Shown here: positions 17,615 through 26,042 of the stretch, piece after piece
Layout: every line of letters begins with the position of its first letter
Position numbering within the stretch: the first letter of the stretch is position 1
Source: an uncultured Ruminococcus sp.
GTDB lineage: Bacteria; Bacillota; Clostridia; Lachnospirales; Lachnospiraceae
Reading direction: 5' to 3'
Length of the DNA stretch: 64,000 nucleotides
Assembly: GCA_900066355.1 (NCBI GenBank)
Contig: FMEL01000002.1
Coordinates: forward strand, 1 to 64,000
Translations under genes and position numbers: made by a program
The notes under the pieces: model-generated
What the model was told of the DNA's origin: nothing
The model's database searches: none
Seen by the model: only the letters and a program-made list of their open reading frames with translations

Positions 17615-18591
17615 CAATTCGGCGATCGTCTTCGAAATGGTCTGGCGTCGGGTGTCCGGTTCTTCAATTTTTCTGTTGGCATAGGCAAGCAAAGTCGCAT
17701 TGGTCTGGTCAGCGCAACACAGAACTATAATGAAGAAAAGGGCGTTCCAGAGGTAAGTTCCTTTTTATTTTCAAGAAAAGCGCAGGAAGTCTTTGAAAAA
17801 GCCGAAGGTGAAGCTGCATTGCTTGCTCTACTGAGTCAGTGTTTTCGGAAATATGGAATTTATGATCTTGCTGTTGTTGAAAACGCACAATACGGTTACT
17901 TATCCTTAAATCTGGAAAGTATGCCAGTTAATATTGACTGGCCGGACACGATACCCAAAAAAGGTGAAGGCATCTTCTTACGTTTCACAGATATAAATGT
18001 GGTGCCAAAAGAAGCTTTTCCTTATGTAGCAAATACAATCAAGCAGATTAATATTGTAATGAAATCATTAATACCTGAGATCAATATAGAAATTTATAAT
18101 GCGTTTGATAAGCTATTGAAGGATGGAAAAGACGGAGTGCAGTTTGAAATCATTGCCATGCGTGGAGAGAATCGGATTCCGCTTTTATATGAATCCGCAG
18201 GAATAAAGACGCTGATCTCTATTTGCAGCAATTTAGTTGCCTGCTATAATAGGGAGTCTTATTGCCTTGTGGTAGACGAGCTGGATTCTGGTATTTATGA
18301 GTATTTATTGGGAGAATGCCTGGAAGTTATGCAGGATAAAGCTAAAGGACAATTGATCTTTACATCACATAACTTACGCCCATTGGAAATCCTTGAAAAC
18401 GATTCTCTGCTTTATACGACTGTGAATTCTGAGAATTGCTATATAATATCAAAAATACGCAAAATACCCGGTTATCCTATTTGCGGACGATCAAGCTTGG
18501 CGGGCAAAAAGAAAAACTCTACAATGAAACAAATATATATGAGATGAAGCTTGCTATGAGGCGGGCAGGAAGGATACGTGCTAATGACTAA
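17615..18591 (+). pseudogene. AAA/SMC-like ATPase, N-terminally truncated and frameshifted
   Basis: The frame from 17615 (FGDRLRNGLASGVRFFNFSV) to about 18465 shows the C-terminal part of an OLD/AAA_15-type ATPase, with the Walker B-like CLVVDELDSGIYEYLLGECL and the switch QLIFTSHNLRPLE. Walker A and everything before it are missing. Near 18465 one base is lost or gained; after it another frame gives RLSYLRTIKLGGQKEKLYNE, with MKLAMRRAGRIRAND as the natural end. That end overlaps a TOPRIM-like gene by 8 bases. ATPase plus TOPRIM pairs are common anti-phage or plasmid-exclusion modules, as in PARIS and the fused OLD proteins. This copy is not functional. Confidence 0.75.
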
Positions 18592-18790
18592 AAAAGTTAT
18601 TCTGTTTCTTGTAGAAGGGCCGACGGATGAAGATGCACTGGCTGTGATATTTACGAAACTGGTAAACAATCATGATATAGAATTTGACGTGCTTCATACA
18701 GATATCACTGCAGACGAAGATATGACGGTAAAATATATTGAAGAACGGATTGATGGGAAAAGGACTGAAGTTTTCACTGAGGGCCTTTAA
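18584..18790 (+). pseudogene. TOPRIM-like partner protein, truncated
   Basis: ATG 18584 overlaps the end of the ATPase gene. The protein begins MTKKVILFLVEGPTDEDALA, which is the N-terminal strand and the conserved Glu (VEGPTDE) of TOPRIM-type nucleases. It continues to VKYIEERI at about 18758 and then leaves the family. Only about 60 of an expected 150-250 residues remain; the later Asp-x-Asp motif is lost. It was probably the nuclease of the preceding ATPase. Confidence 0.6.
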
Positions 18791-19055
18791 AAAGCCGCTG
18801 CTTACAGAAGAGGAATACCAGCTACTTTCCTATCTTCAAAGAGAAGGGGATGTTTCCTGTCACCTGAAATGTTTAAAAGAAGAGGCAAAAAGCAGGGAAC
18901 CCCATTTAGCAGATTCCCTCCAGAAACAGATACAACGGGAATTTATAAGCCGCGTAGCACAGCTTTACTATAAGAAACAGCTTGTGATCGATAACATAAG
19001 AAGGGAGGACTGCCTTGAAGCAAACGGAACATCCGTATTGGCACAGGCTGTATAG
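18786..19055 (+). pseudogene. Mobile-element protein fragment, unknown
   Basis: A frame reading KKPLLTEEEYQLLSYLQREG, then a charged helical segment (HLADSLQKQIQREFISRVAQ), continues directly from the broken TOPRIM gene. It has no start codon context of its own and I do not recognise a family. It is followed by a gene with a clear ribosome binding site (GGGAGG), so it was probably the end of an upstream operon member of an integrative element. Confidence 0.35.
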
Positions 19056-19517
19056 ATGCTTGGAAGATTTTGGAACACATTATCAGAATATACCGGATTT
19101 TTTTAAAGACAGGATCCAGAGATATGGTATCCTGTCTCTTTTTATCCTGCTTTTTGGAGCATTTATGGGAACATGGATAAAGACAAAACTTTTGTTTTCT
19201 GGTCTTTCCAGCTTGGGATTATCGGGTTTATAAGAACATATCTTATTTTCCGCACCGCGGATAAAAAGACCTATGAAATCGTGGAAGGGCTGGTAACCGG
19301 GATAGACGGGAAAAATCCCTTGGCAAGATTGCGGAGGATCCGGGTAAGTGATCCGGCCGGCCGGCAGAGTGAACTTTTGCTGGATAAAAACGTAAAAGTT
19401 TTGGAGGGAAAACGCTACCGGTTTTATTTTGGCATAAATGAAAAGAAGCTGGTAGGAATCCGCCGGGTGGATGCAGCACTCAATAACGGGACTTTTTTGG
19501 GAAACGAAGAAATATAA
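19015..19517 (+). pseudogene. Small membrane protein of an integrative element, frameshifted
   Basis: The N-terminal part (from TTG 19015, after GGGAGG) reads YRCLEDFGTHYQNIPDFF and a membrane segment (GILSLFILLFGAFMGTWI). Near 19215 the frame shifts, and the continuation is LGIIGFIRTYLIFRTADKK, then a soluble beta-rich domain ending ALNNGTFLGNEEI. Joined, the protein would be about 165 residues. The family is not recognised. Its neighbours, a cold-shock gene and a sortase remnant, suggest a conjugative or mobilisable element. Confidence 0.5.
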
Positions 19518-19630
19518 GAGGAAGGGATCCCTTTTATAGCAGGGAGGGGAGCACCAGGCATGGTTCGATTCCATGCTGCCCTGTTTCCGCAAAAGACTAT
19601 TGTGGGAAATACAGCAAAGGAGAGAAGAAT

Positions 19631-19858
19631 ATGTCAGAAACATTACAGGAAACCGTGAAATGGTTCAGCGCACAGAAAGGATACGGTTTTATCACCGGTG
19701 AAGACGGGATTGATTATTTCGCCCATTTTTCGGAGATCCAGATGGATGGATACCGGAAATTAAGCGGTGGCCAGCCAGTCCTTTTTGAAGCAGGGACGGA
19801 TGCCAACGGGCGCAGCCTTGCCAAAAACATTTCCCCGGCAGATCCAAACGCTGAGTAA
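19631..19858 (+). CDS. Cold-shock domain protein
   Basis: 75 residues, one cold-shock domain. RNP1 is present as KGYGFI and RNP2 as DYFAHF, preceded by the usual TVKWFSAQ. Start at ATG 19631 follows GGAGAGAAGAAT. These proteins bind single-stranded nucleic acid and act as RNA chaperones. The C-terminal part is slightly divergent (PVLFEAGTDANGRSLAKNIS) compared with chromosomal CspA. Its position among element remnants, and its higher GC by eye, suggest it arrived with the element. Confidence 0.9.
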   Translation: MSETLQETVKWFSAQKGYGFITGEDGIDYFAHFSEIQMDGYRKLSGGQPVLFEAGTDANGRSLAKNISPADPNAE

Positions 19859-20132
19859 GACGTTTTCATAGTGCATGTACAGATTACCTATTCCCCTCAG
19901 ATACATGCACTTATGCAGACGGATGAAATAGACAGGCGGTATCATGCCGCCTGTCACAACATGTAGCAAAATAATAAAGATAACTCACGCAATAACACAA
20001 TATATAGTTAAAACCAGAAGATTCTTTTTGTGTCTTTTTTTATTGCATAAAAAAAGAAAATTAATGAATACGGTTCAGGGCTGCTCGATTTACCGGCAGC
20101 CCTTTTTCCAGGAAGAATAATCGGAGGTTTGT
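19859..20132. other. Gene-free stretch with hairpins
   Basis: Two inverted repeats are visible: GTGCATGTA/TACATGCAC (19872-19911) and GACAGGCGG/CCGCCTGTC (19931-19955). Neither has a good T run. A terminator-like hairpin at 20078 lies directly before the sortase remnant. No ORF is supported. Confidence 0.5.
20078..20107 (+). terminator. Intrinsic terminator
   Basis: GGGCTGC (20078-20084) pairs with GCAGCCC (20096-20102), followed by TTTTT. It lies upstream of the broken sortase gene. Confidence 0.75.
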
Positions 20133-20583
20133 ATGAGACACATTAAAGAAATCATGATCGTGGCAGTCTGCCTGATGGCACTCAGCTTTTGCGTATGTAC
20201 CGGTTTTGGTATTTACTTTACATGAAGGTGTGCAGGAATATGAGGACCTGCGTACATACGTCAAGGAAACGGATGAGGATGATCATACCAAAGGAACAGA
20301 TGGAAACGATGGAAAACAGACCGTGGTTGATTTTAAGGCATTAAAAAAGATCAATCCGGATATCATTGCATGGATCCGGATCCCAGATACCAGCATTGAT
20401 TACCCGGTAGTCCAGGGAAACGATGACTCCTATTACCTGACACATACTTTTAAGAAGACAGAACATGTGGCAGGGGCGATTTTCCTGGATTCCGATAACA
20501 ATGCCGATTTTTCTGATGACAAGAACATCATTTATGGCCACAATATCCTCTGGATTTATATAGCCCAGTGGAAGGAAAAATAG
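20133..20583 (+). pseudogene. srtB: Class B sortase, frameshifted and truncated
   Basis: ATG 20133, after CGGAGG, starts a signal-anchor (IMIVAVCLMALSFCVCTGFG) that stops at 20222. The continuation, shifted by one base, gives EYEDLRTYVKE, then VVDFKALKKINPDIIAWIRI and TSIDYPVVQGNDDSYYLTHT. It ends just after the catalytic-His strand (NIIYGHNI) and runs into unrelated sequence. The catalytic Cys and Arg are absent. Class B sortases attach proteins to peptidoglycan and are frequent cargo of conjugative elements. Confidence 0.85.
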
Positions 20584-20621
20584 AAATTAAACTGAGATGG
20601 TAAAAAAATATAAAAAAAGAA

Positions 20622-20675
20622 TTGACAATTGTATTCTACAGTTGTAGAATACAATTAACTTCTACAGATGTAGAA
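20622..20675 (+). promoter_or_regulatory. BlaI-type operators on the promoter of the secreted protein
   Basis: TTGACA (20622-20627) and TAGAAT (20645-20650) are 17 bases apart. A perfect 11-bp palindrome (20630-20653, core TACAGTTGTA) overlaps spacer and -10. A second operator with a 7-bp arm (20660-20675, core TACAGATGTA) lies at the transcription start. Both match TACA-N2-TGTA, the site of BlaI/MecI repressors, so the repressor at 21735 almost certainly controls this gene. Confidence 0.85.
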
Positions 20676-20699
20676 AATAAAATTCTAGGAGAATCCACG

Positions 20700-21602
20700 A
20701 TGAAGACAAAATTTATGACACTTATGACGGTAGCAACACTTGGGATTTTTTCAGCTGCAACGGTTATGGCAGCAGGAAATAACGATTTCTATACACAGCC
20801 GCCGGCTGGATCTGAATGGGAAAAAGCAGATACGGAAGGTACCTATGCAAGCTATACGAACGGAAATGATTATGTAAATATCTATAAATATTCACTGGAG
20901 GATGTCAAAACAGGGATTGCCAAATGCAATGACACATACGATGCCTGCTATCAGACAATTTATTCAGAGGGAAACAGCCTGTATATGGCAGTGGGATATG
21001 CAAAAGATGCAGATGACATCAGTGACGTCAGAAAATTTGTAGAATATATTTCGTATCCTGGAAATCCTTCACTTACCAGACAGGAGAATGAAAACCAGAC
21101 CGATGATTCTTCTGATGATTCTGATAAGGCAACTACAGATACTGCCAGTCAGAAGTCAGGAGGAGATTCAGATTCCTCCGATACAGAAGAAAATGCTTCT
21201 GCAAAATCCTCGGACAGCAATGATGATTCCGATATCCTTTCTACCTCACCAATGACATTAGTTGACAGTGATGGAAATACCATTGAGATTAATTACATTC
21301 TTCACAAAGATTATTCTTGTGAATATCGTGGAGATGATGGAATGAACTATACCGATAATGGGGATGAGACTTATACCGACGAAAATGGAAATACCTACTC
21401 AGCTCTGAATGATGATACTCATCATCTGGGACATACGTTGGAACAGCATGACCTTCAGGATGCAAACGGTAATACTGTGACGGTTACGGAAACTACAAAT
21501 GGTGATTATTATTTCCAGGACGAAAATGGTACAGGATTTACGGACAATGGAGACGGGACATGGAGTGATGAAAATGGCAGCAGTTATACAGAAATAGACT
21601 GA
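20700..21602 (+). CDS. Secreted acidic protein with NGDGT/DENGN tail, BlaI regulon
   Basis: 300 residues. A signal peptide (MTLMTVATLGIFSAATVMA, cut near residue 24) is followed by a globular domain (about 30-120), a Ser/Asp-rich linker (about 125-190), and a C-terminal domain with paired motifs YTDNGDETYTDENGN and FTDNGDGTWSDENGS flanking LEQHDLQDANGNTVTVTETT. ATG 20700 follows CTAGGAG. The C-terminal domain is clearly related to the extracellular tail of the BlaR1-like protein at 22131 (LEQHELQGSNG, ETTNGDYYYC, YTDNGDGIWTDENGN). The molecular function is unknown. Regulation by BlaI suggests a response to cell-wall damage or another extracellular cue. No beta-lactamase motif (SxxK) is present. 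Confidence 0.8.
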   Translation: MKTKFMTLMTVATLGIFSAATVMAAGNNDFYTQPPAGSEWEKADTEGTYASYTNGNDYVNIYKYSLEDVKTGIAKCNDTYDACYQTIYSEGNSLYMAVGYAKDADDISDVRKFVEYISYPGNPSLTRQENENQTDDSSDDSDKATTDTASQKSGGDSDSSDTEENASAKSSDSNDDSDILSTSPMTLVDSDGNTIEINYILHKDYSCEYRGDDGMNYTDNGDETYTDENGNTYSALNDDTHHLGHTLEQHDLQDANGNTVTVTETTNGDYYFQDENGTGFTDNGDGTWSDENGSSYTEID

Positions 21603-21622
21603 TAGTGGTCAGTAGCTGCAGG

Positions 21623-21665
21623 AATGGCAAGGGCATTTGCAAATTGTGCAAAAGCCCTTGCCATT
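21623..21665 (+). terminator. Bidirectional hairpin after the secreted protein gene
   Basis: AATGGCAAGGGC (21623-21634) and GCCCTTGCCATT (21654-21665) form a long stem; the inner TTTGCA/TGCAAA extends it. The T tail is weak and the right arm overlaps the -35 of the next promoter. Confidence 0.6.
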
Positions 21666-21709
21666 TCCGTGAACCGTGGTAAAATAGAGTTATTCCTACA
21701 TTTGTAGAA
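21658..21709 (+). promoter_or_regulatory. Promoter and BlaI operator of the blaI/blaR operon
   Basis: TTGCCA (21658-21663) and TAAAAT (21680-21685) are separated by 16 bases. CTACATTTGTAG at 21696-21707 (TACA-N2-TGTA) sits just downstream, at the transcript start. This fits autoregulation by the repressor encoded next. Confidence 0.8.
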
Positions 21710-21734
21710 AATATGTAACAGGAGGTATGAAAAA

Positions 21735-22124
21735 GTGAAAAAAACTTACCAGAGACTTCCGGAATCAGAGCTGGATATTATGCTCGTTCTTTGGAATAAT
21801 ACTCCGCCGATGACCAGACCGGAGATTGAGAAAGTGATCACTATGAAGAAAAAACTTGCATCAACAACAATTTTGTCATTGCTGACCAGATTGGAGAACA
21901 AAAATTTCGTGGAAGTGACGAAACAGGGAAAAATGAATCTGTATACACCCCTGGTTTCGCAGTCAGATTATCAGGCACATGAAAGCCAGAGTGTTCTTGA
22001 GAAACTTTATGGGAATTCACTAAAAAAGTTTGTAACTTCACTTTATCATGGAAAGAAGATCAGCTCGGAAGAAGTCCAGGATCTCAGTGAATTTCTTAAG
22101 AACCTGGAGGACAGGGAGGAATAG
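21735..22124 (+). CDS. blaI: BlaI/MecI-family repressor
   Basis: 129 residues with the winged-helix DNA-binding domain at about 1-75 (LPESELDIMLVLWNNTPPMT, then STTILSLLTRLENKNFVEVT) and a C-terminal dimerisation part. GTG 21735 is chosen because AGGAGG lies 9 bases upstream and ATG 21727 is out of frame. In this family the repressor is cleaved in its C-terminal part after the BlaR1 signal. Operators are visible on its own promoter and on that of the 20700 gene. The following blaR1-like gene starts 6 bases after the stop. Confidence 0.9.
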   Translation: MKKTYQRLPESELDIMLVLWNNTPPMTRPEIEKVITMKKKLASTTILSLLTRLENKNFVEVTKQGKMNLYTPLVSQSDYQAHESQSVLEKLYGNSLKKFVTSLYHGKKISSEEVQDLSEFLKNLEDREE

Positions 22125-22130
22125 CGAATT

Positions 22131-23879
22131 ATGGAGGTTTTCATTCTACACATTCTGAAACTGAATGTTATTGCAGCAGTAGTAATTTTACTGGTAAAAG
22201 TGCTTGCGACTCTGTTTAAAGGACGTGTATCAGCGAGATGGAAGTACCTTATCTGGCTGTTGATTACGATAAGCCTTTGTGTTCCGGTGCGCCTTCCGGC
22301 GAATCTGGCACTGGTGGATTTCAAAGTACTTAGAAGCAGTCAACAGAATACGCAAAGCCCGAAGATAACGGATTACGCAGTCAGACCAGAGGAAAGTCAG
22401 AAGATAACAGAAAACGTATCATCTGCGAGCAAAGACATGAAAAATCTGACAGAAATCCCGGAACAAAAGAGAACTGTCAGGTACGAATCAGATAAATGGC
22501 TGGGAATTGTGGCTTTGATTTTTGCTGCTGTCTGGCTGAGCGTAGCGGTACTTAAACTGACGGGAGAATTGCTGGCATATTATTTTTCTATAAGGAATCT
22601 GGAACGGATGAGTCTGCAGGTAAGTGATACGGTGAGTATTCAGATGTACCGTGCAGCGTGTCAAAAGAAGCACGTACGCAGAATACCGGAACTCAGGCAA
22701 AACGCAGGTCTTACCACACCGCTTCTTGCAGGACTTTTACATACAAAATTGTATCTACCAGCAACCGGGTATTCAGCAGAAGAAAGAAAACTTATCTTTT
22801 ACCATGAACTTACACATTATTGCCATCGGGATCTCTGGTATAAGATGCTCCTTCGAATCTGTGCATCGATATACTGGTTCAATCCCTTTCTTCTTATCAT
22901 GCTGAAAGAAGCGGATAAGGATATTGAGAATCTGTGTGATACAGCAGTTGTTCGCAGAGTTAATAAAAAGGAACATAAATTATATCGACAGCTGCTTCTC
23001 AGGACAGTAGCCATGGAAAATCAGATTCCATATGTGACAGCAAGTCTTAATGACAGCGAAATGGTGTTTAAAGATCGGATTCTGTATATGGTGAACATTC
23101 GGAAACTCCGCAAAGGAATTCTTCCGGGAATTCTTGTGACGCTGCTGCTTGCAGGCGGTAATCTGGTATTTAATGTCTCTGCCGGGACAGATACAGTTTC
23201 AGTAGAGACGGAGAAGTCTGGTATTGAAAAAAATGCAGATCCAGAGAAAAATAATGTACCGGATTATGCACCATTTTCTGAAATGGTAACTATGCAGAAA
23301 GCTGCTGAAACCCAGGACGAAGGAGGAGTGACAGAGAATACAGATACAGAGGATTCTGTAGACGAAGAGGAAAAAGCAGATGCGGAAACAAACGATGAAC
23401 CTGCCATGGAAAACAGCGGACAGGTAAGTGAAACGACCGATGATGGAATTACCTCTGACAACAACGGGTCTGTTTCATCTTATGAAAATCTGCCAGCAGG
23501 CGTACCATATACCAGTGGATTCAGTACTACTTCCGGTGTAGCATCAATTGTAGCACCGGGTGGAGGAGATGAAGAATCCAGAGTTCTTTACGATAACGGA
23601 GATGGGACCTATTCTGATTATTATGGGAGCCGATACAGTTATCAGGGAGATGGAAACTGGGCAGATGCCAATGGAAATTCATATCGTACCTGGAATGACG
23701 AAGGTTATCATTTCGGAAACCAACTGGAACAGCATGAACTCCAGGGCAGTAACGGTACTGTTAATGTAATAGAAACAACAAACGGAGATTATTATTATTG
23801 TGACGCAGATGGGGTCGGATACACAGACAATGGTGACGGTATCTGGACGGATGAGAATGGGAACATCTATACAGAATAA
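22131..23879 (+). CDS. BlaR1/MecR1-type M56 metalloprotease with unusual sensor tail
   Basis: 582 residues. Membrane segments are visible at about 5-30, 38-58, 123-145 and 330-350. The zinc protease motif HELTH (His225, Glu226, His229) lies in the cytoplasmic loop, as in BlaR1. After the last membrane segment a long acidic, Ser/Glu-rich linker leads to a C-terminal domain (about 485-582) with LYDNGDGTYSDYYGSRY, WADANGNSYRTW, LEQHELQGSNG and YTDNGDGIWTDENGN. This replaces the penicillin-binding sensor domain of classical BlaR1 (no SxxK seen) and matches the tail of the secreted protein at 20700. The protein probably transmits an extracellular cue by cutting BlaI. The ligand is unlikely to be a covalently bound beta-lactam. 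Confidence 0.85.
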   Translation: MEVFILHILKLNVIAAVVILLVKVLATLFKGRVSARWKYLIWLLITISLCVPVRLPANLALVDFKVLRSSQQNTQSPKITDYAVRPEESQKITENVSSASKDMKNLTEIPEQKRTVRYESDKWLGIVALIFAAVWLSVAVLKLTGELLAYYFSIRNLERMSLQVSDTVSIQMYRAACQKKHVRRIPELRQNAGLTTPLLAGLLHTKLYLPATGYSAEERKLIFYHELTHYCHRDLWYKMLLRICASIYWFNPFLLIMLKEADKDIENLCDTAVVRRVNKKEHKLYRQLLLRTVAMENQIPYVTASLNDSEMVFKDRILYMVNIRKLRKGILPGILVTLLLAGGNLVFNVSAGTDTVSVETEKSGIEKNADPEKNNVPDYAPFSEMVTMQKAAETQDEGGVTENTDTEDSVDEEEKADAETNDEPAMENSGQVSETTDDGITSDNNGSVSSYENLPAGVPYTSGFSTTSGVASIVAPGGGDEESRVLYDNGDGTYSDYYGSRYSYQGDGNWADANGNSYRTWNDEGYHFGNQLEQHELQGSNGTVNVIETTNGDYYYCDADGVGYTDNGDGIWTDENGNIYTE

Positions 23880-23883
23880 AAGA

Positions 23884-23926
23884 AAGCGTTTTTCGAAACC
23901 AAAAGGAATCGAAAAACGCTTTTTTT
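23884..23926. terminator. Bidirectional terminator
   Basis: AAGCGTTTTTCGA pairs with TCGAAAAACGCTT, followed by TTTTTT on the forward strand and an A-rich (T on reverse) flank on the other side. It separates blaR from the converging reverse-strand anti-sigma gene. Confidence 0.85.
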
Positions 23927-23967
23927 ATATATGACATATAAAAAATGGGATTATAAACGATGACACA

Positions 23968-25410
23968 TTATTGGCGAATATCTACCAGTCCCTTTTTCAG
24001 TATATATTCAGAGAACTCATACGAAGCTCCGTCCCCAGTCACATTCAGATACAGATTTTTGAGGTTACTTTCATTTACGATCCAGGCCATGTTCAGCTGT
24101 ACACTTTCGCCTGGTTTTATAGAGGAAATGTAGTTTCCACCATTGCCATAATTTTCAGAGACACTATAATATACCATTCCTCCAGTCTTTGCCACGCCGT
24201 CCCAGCTAATGTAGTCATAGCCATCGCCGGCCTGTTCTGTTGGAATGTAAAGCTGTACTTTTCCATTTTCCTTAGTCAGGGTCAGTAAAGCACCAAGATA
24301 AAGCATATGGTCGATTTCCTCATTTGAATGATTGGTATAGGTAACTGTAACATAGACCAGTTTCTGATTCACTTCCTCTGACTTCACAATTTCATCCAGG
24401 GAATCGATTCCGTCGCCAGATTTCACATAATTCAATGTGTTTGTAGATAGCTTTCCATCAGCATCAATGGCTTCCGCCCATTCTTGTGGTATTTTGTCCG
24501 GATCGAGAAGCTGAAGATCATCAGAAATTTGAACAGAATCTACCTTTGCAGAAATCGTTTTTTCCAGATATTCACCATTTGTGTTTTCACCAATCACATC
24601 CAGATCAAAGGTGTCACCAATTTGGTAAATGGGTAGTTTTTTCTCATTTACAGAAGTACTTATTTCATCATTATCATCTTCTGTCTTTTCAGATATCATC
24701 TCTCCGCTCCATGTAGGTAATCCGGCGGTCTTTACCATAGTCGTGTTTCCCTCAATCACCAGATTTTCTGCAACTTTTATGGCTTCATCCTTTGACACAT
24801 CATCTCCGATGTAGATCATAAGCACACGATATAAATCCGGGCAGATAAGATAAATTCTCTGGTTAAGAGCCCCGTTTTCGGTAATGCTATTATATTTGAG
24901 ATATATCCCCTGGTATTTTCCAAATGTACGCTCTTCACTATCAATAACATTCTGATCCTGTACTACCTGTCCCAGATCATTTTTATCCAACAGGACAAAT
25001 GAAAAACTGAACCCGCCAGTCATGTCATGCTCAGGATATTGGAGATGGTACTCGTCAATCCAGCTCATGCCCTCTGGAACATATTTAGTAGACAGATCTA
25101 CCTCTGGGACCTCATCTGGAAGTACGGTCTTCTTTGCTGCATCACCAGCATCAATTTTGACTGAAACACCATAAGAACCCTGTTTTTCCAAAAACCAGTG
25201 ATACAGATTTACTCCTGCATATACTGCCGTGGAAACTGCCAGCACACACGCAGCTGCCACTGCGGCAACTTTCGGAGCTGTCCATCGTTTTCTTCTTCGC
25301 AGATTCGCCACTTTATTATCCGCCAGCTGCTTTGCCACCTCATTTTGAATCATATTATGGATAAAATCCGGTGTTTCGGGAATATCGTTTTTCATATCTT
25401 CTAATCTCAT
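23968..25410 (-). CDS. Membrane anti-sigma factor of the second ECF pair
   Basis: 480 residues on the reverse strand, overlapping the sigma gene by 4 bases (ATGA). The N-terminal 48 or so residues (FIHNMIQNEVAKQLADNKVA) are cytoplasmic, and one membrane segment follows (APKVAAVAAACVLAVSTAVY, about 47-68). The extracellular part opens with YHWFLEKQGSYGVSVKI, followed by two beta-rich domains. The central domain (about 90-215) resembles DUF4367, and the last 200 residues resemble the DUF5643-type domain seen in DUF4179 proteins; these assignments are from memory. It is not closely similar to the anti-sigma factor at 3741. It should restrain the sigma factor encoded upstream. No effector gene lies in this operon. 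Confidence 0.8.
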   Translation of the reverse strand: MRLEDMKNDIPETPDFIHNMIQNEVAKQLADNKVANLRRRKRWTAPKVAAVAAACVLAVSTAVYAGVNLYHWFLEKQGSYGVSVKIDAGDAAKKTVLPDEVPEVDLSTKYVPEGMSWIDEYHLQYPEHDMTGGFSFSFVLLDKNDLGQVVQDQNVIDSEERTFGKYQGIYLKYNSITENGALNQRIYLICPDLYRVLMIYIGDDVSKDEAIKVAENLVIEGNTTMVKTAGLPTWSGEMISEKTEDDNDEISTSVNEKKLPIYQIGDTFDLDVIGENTNGEYLEKTISAKVDSVQISDDLQLLDPDKIPQEWAEAIDADGKLSTNTLNYVKSGDGIDSLDEIVKSEEVNQKLVYVTVTYTNHSNEEIDHMLYLGALLTLTKENGKVQLYIPTEQAGDGYDYISWDGVAKTGGMVYYSVSENYGNGGNYISSIKPGESVQLNMAWIVNESNLKNLYLNVTGDGASYEFSEYILKKGLVDIRQ

Positions 25411-25886
25411 ATTGACACCTCCTGTAATTCCTGCCTTAATTTTCCTCTTGCCCTTGCAAGTCTCTTTTGAACGGCGCCTTCCGATATTTCAAGGATCTGG
25501 GCGATTTCTTTTACACTGAAATCTTCTATATAGTATAGAATAACGGGTAAACGCAGTTCCTCTTTTAAGGAATTTACGGCTGTATACAATTCACTGTAAT
25601 TCTTTGTTTTTTCTGATTCCGGTTCCTGTCTGTCAGCCAGATTTTCCAATGGGATAAATTTACTGGATTTACGCACAAGGCTGTAACATTCGTTGATTAA
25701 GATACGGATTAACCAGGTCCGGGCATAGTTATCGTTTTTTAATGTGCCGACGTTGGAAAAAGCCTTCACAATTGTTTCTTGAATAGCATCTGCACAGTCA
25801 TAGTCACTAAATAAAATTGTTTTTGCAGTTGAGTATAATTGTCTTTCTGAATCTAGGATCAGAGATCCAAGTTGTTCCTTTGTCAT
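25407..25886 (-). CDS. ECF RNA polymerase sigma factor (second)
   Basis: 159 residues on the reverse strand. Region 2 is about 10-70 (SERQLYSTAKTILFSDYDCA, then ADAIQETIVKAFSNV) and region 4 about 100-155, with the helix-turn-helix FSVKEIAQILEISEGAVQKR. ATG 25886 follows a GAGGTGGTG ribosome binding site. Upstream, GCACGTCTAATA (reverse strand, 25932-25943) is identical over 12 bases to the -10 region of the ECF operon at 3140, although no matching TGCAACC -35 is at the right distance. Confidence 0.92.
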   Translation of the reverse strand: MTKEQLGSLILDSERQLYSTAKTILFSDYDCADAIQETIVKAFSNVGTLKNDNYARTWLIRILINECYSLVRKSSKFIPLENLADRQEPESEKTKNYSELYTAVNSLKEELRLPVILYYIEDFSVKEIAQILEISEGAVQKRLARARGKLRQELQEVSI

Positions 25887-26042
25887 TTAAACACCACCTC
25901 TTTTTTTGCCAGCCAGCATTTTCTTTACATCTATTAGACGTGCAGAAATCAAAAATATCCCTAATAATTTATTCTTTTTCTTATAAATGGACAAGTTCGT
26001 GGTTTTGCACAAAAAAATGTCTACTTTCAATAGTATTCCATA

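Noticed and set aside
19559..19575. CATGG-TTCGATT-CCATG, a perfect tRNA T-arm look-alike
   Set aside because: There is no matching acceptor stem, D arm or anticodon arm around it; the space to the preceding gene is too short. Treated as a chance hairpin.
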